The translations under genes and the position numbers were made by a program. The notes beneath the pieces are model-generated. The model was not told the origin of the DNA. It saw only the letters and a list, made by a program, of their open reading frames with translations, and ran no database searches. Shown here one piece after another: positions 1 through 5,302 of a DNA stretch of 6,950 nt. The stretch is from Chloroflexota bacterium (GTDB lineage: Bacteria; Chloroflexota; Anaerolineae; JACRMK01), in NCBI GenBank assembly GCA_016200765.1, contig JACQEC010000301.1:1-6950 (forward strand), given 5' to 3'. The first letter of the stretch is position 1, and each line of letters opens with the position of its first letter.

Positions 1-404
1 AAGTCAAGCGAGCCAAGGAAGAGATCAAGCGCGTCCAGCGCGAGCTCCGCGACCAACTGCGCGCCCAGCGCCACGAGATGCGCGACACCGTCCGCGCAAG
101 CCTCCGGCACGGGATTCGCCAAGGCATCCGCGCAGGCATTGGGCACGGGATTTCCATGAATATGCCCCACCCGCCGCACCCGCCGAAGCCGCCCAGGCCG
201 CCCAAAATGAAGCGAAGCTTCTCGTTCACATTCCCGGACTTTGACACTGAATTCGGCCCAACCCGGCCTGATGAGCCGGCCCGCGCCGCGCCCAAACGCG
301 AGGTGAGCGAAGAAGAGCGCATGTCCATTCTGAAGATGCTGGAAGAGAAGCGCATCACGCCCGAGCAGGCCGAAATGCTGTTGAGCGCGCTGGGCGACGA
401 ATAA
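1..404 (+). CDS. SHOCT-like C-terminal domain protein (3' part, cut by left edge)
   Basis: The frame is open from base 3, so the gene begins outside the window. The Met at 78 has no ribosome binding site and is probably internal. Visible residues (133 from base 3) are a charged Lys/Arg/Glu helix of coiled-coil type (about 1-30), a four-fold xxGI tetrapeptide run RHGIRQGIRAGIGHGI (about 35-50), a proline-rich linker HPPHPPKPPRPPK, and a C-terminal helical hairpin ILKMLEEKRITPEQAEMLL close to the end. That hairpin has the look of the SHOCT-like domain found at the N-terminus of YvlB/DUF4097 proteins; here it is at the C-terminus. No membrane segment is visible. The downstream neighbours include a DUF4097 protein and a second SHOCT-like ORF, suggesting a shared envelope or regulatory role. 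That role is inferred, and the molecular function is unknown. Confidence 0.7.
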   Translation, partial: VKRAKEEIKRVQRELRDQLRAQRHEMRDTVRASLRHGIRQGIRAGIGHGISMNMPHPPHPPKPPRPPKMKRSFSFTFPDFDTEFGPTRPDEPARAAPKREVSEEERMSILKMLEEKRITPEQAEMLLSALGDE

Positions 405-413
405 ACAGACCCG

Positions 414-448
414 GCAGACGCGGAGGGATCGGCTTCCTCCGCGTCTGC
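414..448 (+). terminator. 13-bp perfect stem-loop between partial gene and MFS gene
   Basis: Bases 414-426 (gcagacgcggagg) are exactly complementary to 436-448, with a 9-nt loop (gatcggctt). The stem starts 10 nt after the stop at 402-404 and ends 17 nt before the MFS start. No T-run follows, so it is not a textbook intrinsic terminator. It could be a terminator of the U-poor kind, an attenuator, or an mRNA-stabilising 3' hairpin. The pairing is directly visible; the role is inferred. Confidence 0.5.
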
Positions 449-465
449 TATGTCAGGCCACTACT

Positions 466-1770
466 ATGTTTGCGCTCTTGCGACAACCTAATTTTGCCCG
501 CCTCTGGGTCGGACAACTGATCTCCATGCTCGGCGATTGGGTGCTGTTTATCGCCCTGCCGTTCTACGTCTATGAACTGACCGGATCGGCGCTGACCACC
601 GGCCTGATGTTCATGATCGGGCTCCTGCCCGGCCTGCTGTTCGGCTCGGTCGCGGGCGTGTTCGTGGATCGCTGGGATCGCCGCCGCCTGATGATCGCCG
701 CCGACCTCCTGCGCGCGGTGACCCTGTTGGCACTGCTCTGGGTGCGCTCGGTCGAGTGGCTGTGGCTGGTCTATGCCGTCGCGCTCGTGCAGGCGGTCGT
801 CTCACAGTTCTTTTTCCCCGCGAAGAGCGCCATCATCCCGCGGCTGGTCGGCCAGCAGGACTTGATGGCGGCGAACTCGCTCAACGGCTTGAGCGACTCG
901 CTGACCCGCCTCATCGGCCCGACGATTGGCGGGGTGCTGATGGCGATGTTCGGGCTGACCAGCGTGGTGCTGGTGGATTCGGCGTCGTTCCTGTTCTCGG
1001 CCCTGATGATCTATTGGATTGCCGACACGCGCACAGCATCTCTATCAGAAGTTGAGGGGGCAAATCTCGCATCATCCGAGCCGGTGTCGCGCGCGGGCGG
1101 CCCGGCGCACCTCTTGAGCGACTGGCTCGAGGGCCTGCGACTCATCAAAAGCCAGCGCCTGCTTAGCGCGCTGTTGAGCATTTCGAGCGTAATCGCGTTT
1201 GCCGATGGGATTTTTACCGCGCTGATTGTCGTGTTTGTGAAGGAGGTCGTCCACGCCGGTACGATCGAACTGGGTTGGATGATGGCCGCGCAAGGCGTTG
1301 GCGGCCTGCTCGGCGGCCTGACGATGGGCTTCATCCGGCGCCAGTTCCAGCCATCGCGTGTCGTCATCGCCAGTTGCTTTGCCGATGGCGCGCTCTTGTT
1401 AGCCATTTTTAACGCTGGACAACTTGGATTGATCCTGGCTCTGTTTGTCATCGCGGGCGTCATGATCATCGCCTTAAACGTGAGCAGTCAGACCCTGTTG
1501 CAGGAGGCGACCGCCGACCAGTTCCGGGGCCGCGTTTTCGGCGCCTTGAGCACGGTTGGCGCGCTCGCCCGATTGGGCGGGCTGATACTGGCGGGGGCGC
1601 TGGCCGACCTCGTCGGGCCACTGCCGATTCTGGACGTCGGCGGGTTGCTCTGGCTCGTGGCCGGCGTCATGGCCGTGTGGCTGCTTCCCGCGCCTGCCCT
1701 TCAGGCCGTTGCCAACAATACGGCAGAATTAGGCATTCCTGAACCTTCAGGGCAAGCCGTCGGCGTATAA
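466..1770 (+). CDS. MFS transporter, EntS/MFS_3-like exporter
   Basis: The 434-residue protein has the usual length and hydrophobic pattern of a 12-helix major facilitator. The N-terminus (FALLRQPNFARLWVGQ, then GDWVLFIALPFYVYELTGS) is typical of the enterobactin-exporter-like/MFS_3 group. The motif-A loop GVFVDRWDRRR is at about 64-74. A GPTIGG segment lies at about 151-156, and DQFRGRVFG, the common cytoplasmic loop of this group, at about 351-359. The central cytoplasmic loop, about 188-226, separates the two six-helix halves. Proton-driven efflux of a small molecule across the cytoplasmic membrane is the family role; the substrate cannot be told. The start matches the family, but no ribosome binding site is visible before it; a strong hairpin ends 17 nt upstream. 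The stop lies 21 bp before the DUF4097 gene, so co-transcription is likely. Confidence 0.9.
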   Translation: MFALLRQPNFARLWVGQLISMLGDWVLFIALPFYVYELTGSALTTGLMFMIGLLPGLLFGSVAGVFVDRWDRRRLMIAADLLRAVTLLALLWVRSVEWLWLVYAVALVQAVVSQFFFPAKSAIIPRLVGQQDLMAANSLNGLSDSLTRLIGPTIGGVLMAMFGLTSVVLVDSASFLFSALMIYWIADTRTASLSEVEGANLASSEPVSRAGGPAHLLSDWLEGLRLIKSQRLLSALLSISSVIAFADGIFTALIVVFVKEVVHAGTIELGWMMAAQGVGGLLGGLTMGFIRRQFQPSRVVIASCFADGALLLAIFNAGQLGLILALFVIAGVMIIALNVSSQTLLQEATADQFRGRVFGALSTVGALARLGGLILAGALADLVGPLPILDVGGLLWLVAGVMAVWLLPAPALQAVANNTAELGIPEPSGQAVGV

Positions 1771-1791
1771 GACCGCATCAAGGAGCATCTC

Positions 1792-2544
1792 ATGTCGGAA
1801 CATGCACACAACCTTCTACCCTTCGTGGAGGAAACGGATCAGAGCTTCGAGTTGGCCGACCTAGTCACGGCGCAGGTATCGGTCTCCAATGTTTCCGGGC
1901 CGATAACCATCGCCGCCTGGGATCAGCCCGGCGCGCATCTCCACGCCGTCAAGCGCGCGGGCTCCCAGCGCGTGCTGGACGCGACGCGTATCGTCATCAC
2001 ACAGGCCGGCGACCAGATTACGGCGCGCACGGTCATTGATGAGGATGCGATTCGCGCGGAGGTCATGGGCTTCCTGCGGGGCGAGCGGACGGGCGCAGTC
2101 GTCGAGTACCGGCTCCAGTTGCCTGCGGCCTGTGCCGCGCGGGTGAAGACGGTGAACGGCTCGGTCACGATCAGCGGCCTATCGCATCAGGTTGAGGCCA
2201 ACGCGGTCAACGGCGCGGTGACGCTGACGCACACCGGCGGGACGATCCACGCGGAGACCGTCAATGGGGCGCTGAAAGCCGAGCAGATCGCCGGGCGCGC
2301 CCATCTCAGCACCGTCTCCGGCTCGCTTGAACTGCGCGAAGCGTCGCCGACGGACCTGGAGGCGCGCACGGTCAACGGCGACATCCGCGCCCAATTGACG
2401 ATTGAGGCCGGCGGCCATTATACTTTCAACAGCACCAACGGCAACTGTCAGTTGACGATCCCGGCCGATAGCCGCTGTGCGGTGGAAATGGAAGCCATCA
2501 ACGGCGGCGGTCAACGGATTGGGATAACGGATAAACGGATTTAG
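1792..2544 (+). CDS. DUF4097 family beta-repeat protein, C-terminus apparently shortened
   Basis: The start is supported by AAGGAG at 1780-1785 with a 6-nt spacer. The 250-residue protein has no signal peptide, membrane helix or SHOCT domain of its own. From about residue 110 onward it carries the regular VNG/VSG turns that mark DUF4097 (putative adhesin, YvlB-like): TVNGSV, AVNGAV, TVNGAL, TVSGSL, TVNGDI, STNGNC, AINGGG. These suggest a right-handed beta structure with one turn per about 20 residues. Family members usually continue past the last turn with more beta strands. Here the end (GQRIGITDKRI) is encoded inside the left arm of an inverted repeat and stops at TAG, so the original C-terminus was probably replaced. 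The reading frame stays open beyond the TAG to 2772. The family's biochemical role is not established. Confidence 0.8.
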   Translation: MSEHAHNLLPFVEETDQSFELADLVTAQVSVSNVSGPITIAAWDQPGAHLHAVKRAGSQRVLDATRIVITQAGDQITARTVIDEDAIRAEVMGFLRGERTGAVVEYRLQLPAACAARVKTVNGSVTISGLSHQVEANAVNGAVTLTHTGGTIHAETVNGALKAEQIAGRAHLSTVSGSLELREASPTDLEARTVNGDIRAQLTIEAGGHYTFNSTNGNCQLTIPADSRCAVEMEAINGGGQRIGITDKRI

Positions 2545-2678
2545 GCGCTCGTTAGCGATGGTGACCACCCCCGATCCAGTCGGGGGCCACGCCCGTCATC
2601 GTCTTGCATGAGACCTCGCGACAACCAAGGCGCAAATCCGCTAATCCGTTACGCCGCAGGCAATCCGTTGACCGCCGC
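2504..2678. repeat. 175-bp nested imperfect inverted repeat (MITE-like or structured RNA)
   Basis: Bases 2504-2521 (gcggcggtcaacggattg) are perfectly complementary to 2661-2678. Inside them pair 2525-2532 with 2644-2651 (8 bp), 2536-2542 with 2634-2640 (7 bp), 2545-2548 with 2630-2633, 2556-2560 with 2597-2601, and a central stem 2568-2574 with 2580-2586 (7 bp, loop tccag). The whole segment can therefore fold into one long interrupted hairpin. The left arm also contains three direct aacggat units. Its left arm supplies the last codons and TAG of the DUF4097 gene, and its right arm supplies the first part of the next small ORF. The pairing is seen directly; whether this is a mobile palindromic repeat or a regulatory structure is inference. 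Confidence 0.7.
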
Positions 2679-2772
2679 AAGCCACAGCGCGCTTGAGATC
2701 CTCGGCGCGATTGAGCGCGGCGAATTGAGTGTCGCGGATGCGCTACAGCAGTTAGCCAAAAAAAACGAATGA
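2608..2772 (+). CDS. small SHOCT-like ORF (54 aa), possibly the first part of a split gene
   Basis: The ATG at 2608 opens 54 codons. The first 25 or so look non-homologous and derive largely from the inverted repeat. The rest, ILGAIERGELSVADALQQL, is a helix-turn-helix hairpin matching the SHOCT-like pattern (ILKxLEEGxIxxEEAxxLL), related to the end of the first gene in this window. No ribosome binding site precedes the ATG, so the true start is uncertain, and the segment may be translated by coupling or be a remnant. The frame is the same one as DUF4097, open from the TAG at 2542-2544. The stop TGA at 2770-2772 follows an A8 run. Its natural partner is the next ORF, whose fold element normally sits in the same protein as a SHOCT-like domain. 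Confidence 0.5.
   Translation: MRPRDNQGANPLIRYAAGNPLTAASHSALEILGAIERGELSVADALQQLAKKNE
2760..2766 (+). promoter_or_regulatory. A AAA AAC slippery heptamer in an A8 run (candidate -1 frameshift site)
   Basis: Bases 2758-2765 are eight A residues in an otherwise GC-rich region. In the frame of the 54-codon ORF the last seven slippage bases read A AAA AAC, the X XXY YYZ form of known -1 sites. A -1 shift here enters the frame of the 2784-3254 gene with no stop between, giving one protein of about 215 residues. No clear internal Shine-Dalgarno sequence lies 10-14 nt upstream as at dnaX, and I saw no obvious downstream stem, so programmed use is unproven. Polymerase slippage or a simple indel mutation in the homopolymer are alternatives. 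Confidence 0.4.
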
Positions 2773-2776
2773 GGAG
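2771..2776 (+). promoter_or_regulatory. GAGGAG ribosome binding site
   Basis: GAGGAG lies 7 nt before the ATG at 2784 and decides that start over the in-frame ATG at 2769, which has no such site. It overlaps the TGA stop of the upstream small ORF, so a ribosome ending there could restart directly. Confidence 0.75.
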
Positions 2777-2783
2777 CCAACCC

Positions 2784-3254
2784 ATGACGTACTCCCATGA
2801 CGACGGCGACAGGCGTTTGCAGACAGCTGAACCACCGCGCCCACCGGCGCGCGTATTGGATGTGCCAGCCCTGACCCAGCCCACCACCAACATCGGCAAC
2901 CTACAGACGCAAGTCCAGCAGATACAGGCGCTGACCGCCGCGCCGGTGTCGCGCAGTCTGCGGCGGCTGGTGTTTGTCTGGCTGCGCATCTTTGTCTATG
3001 AGAACAAGCGGGGCAAGGAATCGAAGGTCAACATCGCGATTCCCCTGCCCATTCCCGTGATTGGAGCGGTCTTCCGCCGCCACCTGGGGCTGGGTCAGGC
3101 GCTGAAAGCCCTGAGCCTCGCGCAGAGCGGGCCGAACGGCTTTCGTGAGGTCGAGTCCTACGTGGATTCGTGTATGGGCCTTGAATTTATCCGCGTTGAG
3201 GAAATCAGCCTTGACCGCGAAAAGCGGGAACTGGTGGTCATCGGGCTTGATTGA
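2784..3254 (+). CDS. YvlB/SHOCT-associated C-terminal domain protein
   Basis: The start at 2784 is chosen for its GAGGAG site, giving 156 residues. Residues 1-55 are a polar, proline- and glutamine-rich linker. From about 60 the sequence reads RLVFVWLRIFV then KVNIAIPLPIPVIG (about 81-94), a helical LGQALKALSLAQSG stretch, and a final strand pair ending ELVVIGLD. This order (WLRIxV, KVNVxxPL, a short helix, a closing beta hairpin) is what I associate with proteins that carry an N-terminal SHOCT-like domain. Here the SHOCT part is missing and lies in the preceding 54-codon ORF, one frame away. The hydrophobic run around 61-71 is too short and charged to be a confident membrane segment. The gene ends 12 bp before the GNAT gene. 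The function is unknown. Confidence 0.65.
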   Translation: MTYSHDDGDRRLQTAEPPRPPARVLDVPALTQPTTNIGNLQTQVQQIQALTAAPVSRSLRRLVFVWLRIFVYENKRGKESKVNIAIPLPIPVIGAVFRRHLGLGQALKALSLAQSGPNGFREVESYVDSCMGLEFIRVEEISLDREKRELVVIGLD

Positions 3255-3266
3255 AAGGAAAGAAGA

Positions 3267-4331
3267 ATGCTTACGGCCAGCCCAGTCATCGAATCACTCA
3301 ATCCGAAAACGGCGAGCGATCAGGAGTATGCGGCGCTGAACCGCTTTGGCAACATCCTGCGCGCCGAGCGATTGCCGAACGACCCGCCGATGCCGCTCGA
3401 AGAGGAAATCCAGCGCGGGCGCAACATCCCTCCGTTTGTGGATGTTAAGTTTTGGGCAACCCGCCGCGCCGACAGCGCGGAGATTATCGCGACCGCCCTG
3501 ACCGCCATTCTGCGCACCGGCGACAACGAACATGTGGCACAGTTCGAGATCGAGGTGCTGCCCGAGATGCGGCGTCAAGGTCTGGGCCGCCAGTTGCTGG
3601 CGCGGGTGGCGGGAACGGCCAAACAGGAAGGCCGGCGGCTGATGATTACCGACACCAGCGAGCGCATTCCGGCCGGCGAAGCGTTCATGCGGCGACTTGG
3701 CGCCGCGATGGGACTGGCGACGCACGTCAACCAGCTCGATCTGGCCGAGCTCAACCACGACCTGGTGCGCCTCTGGCTGGAGCAAGCCCCCCAGCGCGCC
3801 CCGGGGTTTGAAATCGGCTTCTGGCCGGGCGCTTATCCCGAAGAGGATTTGCAGGCCATCGCCGAACTGAACGACGTGATGAACACGGCCCCGCGCGACC
3901 GGTTGGAGGTTGATGATATGCATTTCACGCCGGAGCAGTTGCGCCAGATGGAGCAAGCCAACGCCCAGCGCGGCGTGGAGCGTTGGACGATGTACACGCG
4001 CGAGACGCAAAGCCGGGCGTTTGCCGGCTTTACCGATGTCTATTGGCATCCAAATCGTCCGCAGATCCTCAATCAGGGCAATACCGGCGTCTTTCCCCGC
4101 TACCGCAGCAAGGGGCTGGGGCGCTGGTTGAAGGCCGCGATGATCGAGAAGGTCCTGCGCGACCGTCCAGAGGTGCGCTATATTCGCACCGGCAACGCCG
4201 ACTCCAACGAGCCGATGCTGAAGATCAACACCAATCTGGGGTTCAAACCCTACCAATCGCAGTGCGTCTGGCAGGTGGAAACGGATAAGGTGCTGGATTA
4301 CCTGCGCCAAGCCGGGGAAACGGTCGAGTAG
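3267..4331 (+). CDS. tandem-domain GNAT N-acetyltransferase
   Basis: AAGGA at 3255-3259, 7 nt before the ATG, supports the start. The 354 residues contain two GNAT-like halves. The N-terminal one has a motif-A strand and acetyl-CoA pyrophosphate loop, QFEIEVLPEMRRQGLGRQLL, with RRQGLG at about 102-107. The C-terminal one has TGVFPRYRSKGLGRWLKAA, with RSKGLG at about 280-285, followed by ADSNEPMLKINTNLGF (311-326), the usual motif-B end of a GNAT domain. Both halves keep the Q/RxxGxG-type loop, so both could bind acetyl-CoA; in many double-GNAT proteins (for example the mycothiol synthase type) only one is catalytic. The acceptor substrate cannot be inferred. The stop TAG is 15 bp before the zincin ATG, consistent with one transcript. 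Confidence 0.85.
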   Translation: MLTASPVIESLNPKTASDQEYAALNRFGNILRAERLPNDPPMPLEEEIQRGRNIPPFVDVKFWATRRADSAEIIATALTAILRTGDNEHVAQFEIEVLPEMRRQGLGRQLLARVAGTAKQEGRRLMITDTSERIPAGEAFMRRLGAAMGLATHVNQLDLAELNHDLVRLWLEQAPQRAPGFEIGFWPGAYPEEDLQAIAELNDVMNTAPRDRLEVDDMHFTPEQLRQMEQANAQRGVERWTMYTRETQSRAFAGFTDVYWHPNRPQILNQGNTGVFPRYRSKGLGRWLKAAMIEKVLRDRPEVRYIRTGNADSNEPMLKINTNLGFKPYQSQCVWQVETDKVLDYLRQAGETVE

Positions 4332-4346
4332 GTCGCGGCGTTGCCG

Positions 4347-4721
4347 ATGCACCTGTCCGAAACGCGCTTTGAGCAGTTAGTGGCCGAAGCGATTGACGCC
4401 CTGCCGGAGGCCTTTGCGTCGCGCCTGCACAACGTCGAGGTGGTCGTCGAGGGCTGGCCGAGCCGCGCCCAACTGCGCCACGCCGGTGTGCCGCACAACT
4501 CAACCTTGCTGGGGCTCTACGAAGGCGTGCCGCTGACCGAGCGCACGAGCGGCTACGGATTGGTCTTGCCGGACAAGGTCACGATTTTCAGCGGCCCCAT
4601 CGAGCAGATGTGCGCGAGCGAAGACGAACTGCGGGCGCAGATTGCCCACACCATCATCCACGAATTCGCGCACTTTTTCGGCATCAGCGATGACCAACTG
4701 CGGCGGATGGGCGCGTACTGA
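4347..4721 (+). CDS. minimal zincin metallopeptidase family protein (PF06262-like)
   Basis: Short protein, 124 residues from the ATG at 4347. A TTG at 4341 in the same frame is an alternative start, and no strong ribosome binding site decides between them. The N-terminal helix (FEQLVAEAIDALPEAFASRL) and the strand NVEVVVEGWPS lead to GLYEGVPLTER and then TIIHEFAHFFGISDDQL near the end. HEFAHFFGISD at 105-115 fits HExxHxxGxxD: two His zinc ligands, the catalytic Glu, and an Asp as likely third ligand. This is the layout of the small bacterial metallopeptidase family whose members are 110-140 residues with HExxH close to the C-terminus. Their substrates are unknown and some may not be proteases. 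It is the last gene of the plus-strand group. Confidence 0.85.
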   Translation: MHLSETRFEQLVAEAIDALPEAFASRLHNVEVVVEGWPSRAQLRHAGVPHNSTLLGLYEGVPLTERTSGYGLVLPDKVTIFSGPIEQMCASEDELRAQIAHTIIHEFAHFFGISDDQLRRMGAY

Positions 4722-4741
4722 AGCGGGACGGGTGACGCTCT

Positions 4742-4769
4742 TGAATTTTGGATTTGTGATTTTAGATTT
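4742..4769 (+). repeat. four imperfect 7-bp tandem units (A/T-rich heptamers)
   Basis: The units tgaattt, tggattt, gtgattt and tagattt run head to tail from 4742 to 4769, sharing the core GATTT with a 7-bp period. They sit in a sharply A/T-rich island between two GC-rich converging genes. Similar short heptamer arrays occur between genes in cyanobacteria and, in my recollection, in Chloroflexota. Four units is a small array, and whether it belongs to a dispersed family cannot be seen here. Confidence 0.6.
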
Positions 4770-4796
4770 TTCGCGCAGCGTGTCAGTCTAAAATCA
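4757..4796. terminator. stem-loop between converging genes, candidate bidirectional terminator
   Basis: Bases 4757-4766 (tgattttaga) are perfectly complementary to 4787-4796 (tctaaaatca), with a 20-nt loop. It lies between the stop of the zincin gene (4721) and the stop of the minus-strand gene, whose TGA (4794-4796 on the complement) is inside the stem. The location suits termination from both sides. The stem is A/T-rich and no clean T-run follows it on either strand, so the call is tentative. Confidence 0.4.
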
Positions 4797-5273
4797 ACCC
4801 CCGGCCCCGCTCGGCTGTTGCGTCACTCGCCCCTCTGACGGGGGTGCGCTCGCCGCCATCCACTTCTTGAACTCCTCGTCGAAGTGCCGGTGGTAGATGA
4901 GATAGAAGCGATCGAACTCGTCAAAGGTGTTTTGCACGAGCGCCTGGAATCGCTCCTGCGTCACCACCGCCTTCACCAGCGCCAGATCGTAGTCGCCGAC
5001 CTTCTCCGGCAACAGCCGGTAGACGCTGTCGGCCAACTCCTTTTTCTTCGCCCCGGGCGGCCGCGCAATGGACTGATCCACCGCCTTTTCGCTCAGGCGA
5101 TAGGCGGCGAGTACGGCGTGCCAGATGATTGGCTTCAGCGCCGCCTCAACACCGGCCCCCAGCATTCGCCCATCTGCGGCGCGCAAGCGCGGGTAGATGA
5201 CCAGCAGTAACGCTAACACGCCACTGCTCACGGCGACGCCGGCTAACAGCATGTTCAGTTCACTGGGTGTCAT
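4794..5273 (-). CDS. hypothetical protein with one N-terminal membrane helix
   Basis: The start is supported by GGAGG (complement of 5281-5285) with a 7-nt spacer. The 159-residue protein has a single hydrophobic helix at about 7-27 (LNMLLAGVAVSSGVLALLLVIY) with a short, acidic N-terminus, then a charged helical domain (about 45-140) including KKKELADSVYRLLPEKVG and ALVQNTFDEFDRFY, and a loose polar tail. The layout suggests an N-out/C-in membrane-anchored protein. It faintly recalls LLH-type phage holins, but size, context and absence of any phage genes argue against that. I do not recognise the family. It is last in the operon with the FHA and VWA genes, 29 bp after the 81-residue ORF, so a role with that signalling group is plausible. 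Confidence 0.6.
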   Translation of the reverse strand: MTPSELNMLLAGVAVSSGVLALLLVIYPRLRAADGRMLGAGVEAALKPIIWHAVLAAYRLSEKAVDQSIARPPGAKKKELADSVYRLLPEKVGDYDLALVKAVVTQERFQALVQNTFDEFDRFYLIYHRHFDEEFKKWMAASAPPSEGRVTQQPSGAGG

Positions 5274-5302
5274 CGCTTCTCCTCCCCGCCTGTCGGGCCC
5301 AT

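Noticed and set aside
1011..1469. A 152-codon minus-strand frame inside the MFS gene
   Set aside because: It is a shadow frame of a well-supported transporter gene, with low-complexity Arg/Ser/Pro composition.
2769..2783. ATG at 2769 as start of the 156-residue gene
   Set aside because: It overlaps the upstream stop as ATGA, which could allow coupling, but there is no ribosome binding site before it. GAGGAG at 2771-2776 is correctly spaced for the ATG at 2784.
2552..2989. A 145-codon minus-strand frame across the inverted repeat and the following gene
   Set aside because: Composition is Arg/Cys/Trp-rich with no recognisable domain, and it lies opposite the better supported plus-strand ORFs with their ribosome binding site.
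3294..4352. A 352-codon open frame antisense to the GNAT gene
   Set aside because: Its codons are exact reverse complements of the GNAT codons, so stops would need TTA, CTA or TCA in the sense gene, which are rare in GC-rich coding DNA. The sense frame has clear GNAT motifs and a ribosome binding site.
4794..5273. Phage holin (LLH type) for the 159-residue membrane protein
   Set aside because: One N-terminal helix and a charged helical tail give only a faint resemblance. There are no phage genes nearby and the operon carries FHA and VWA proteins.
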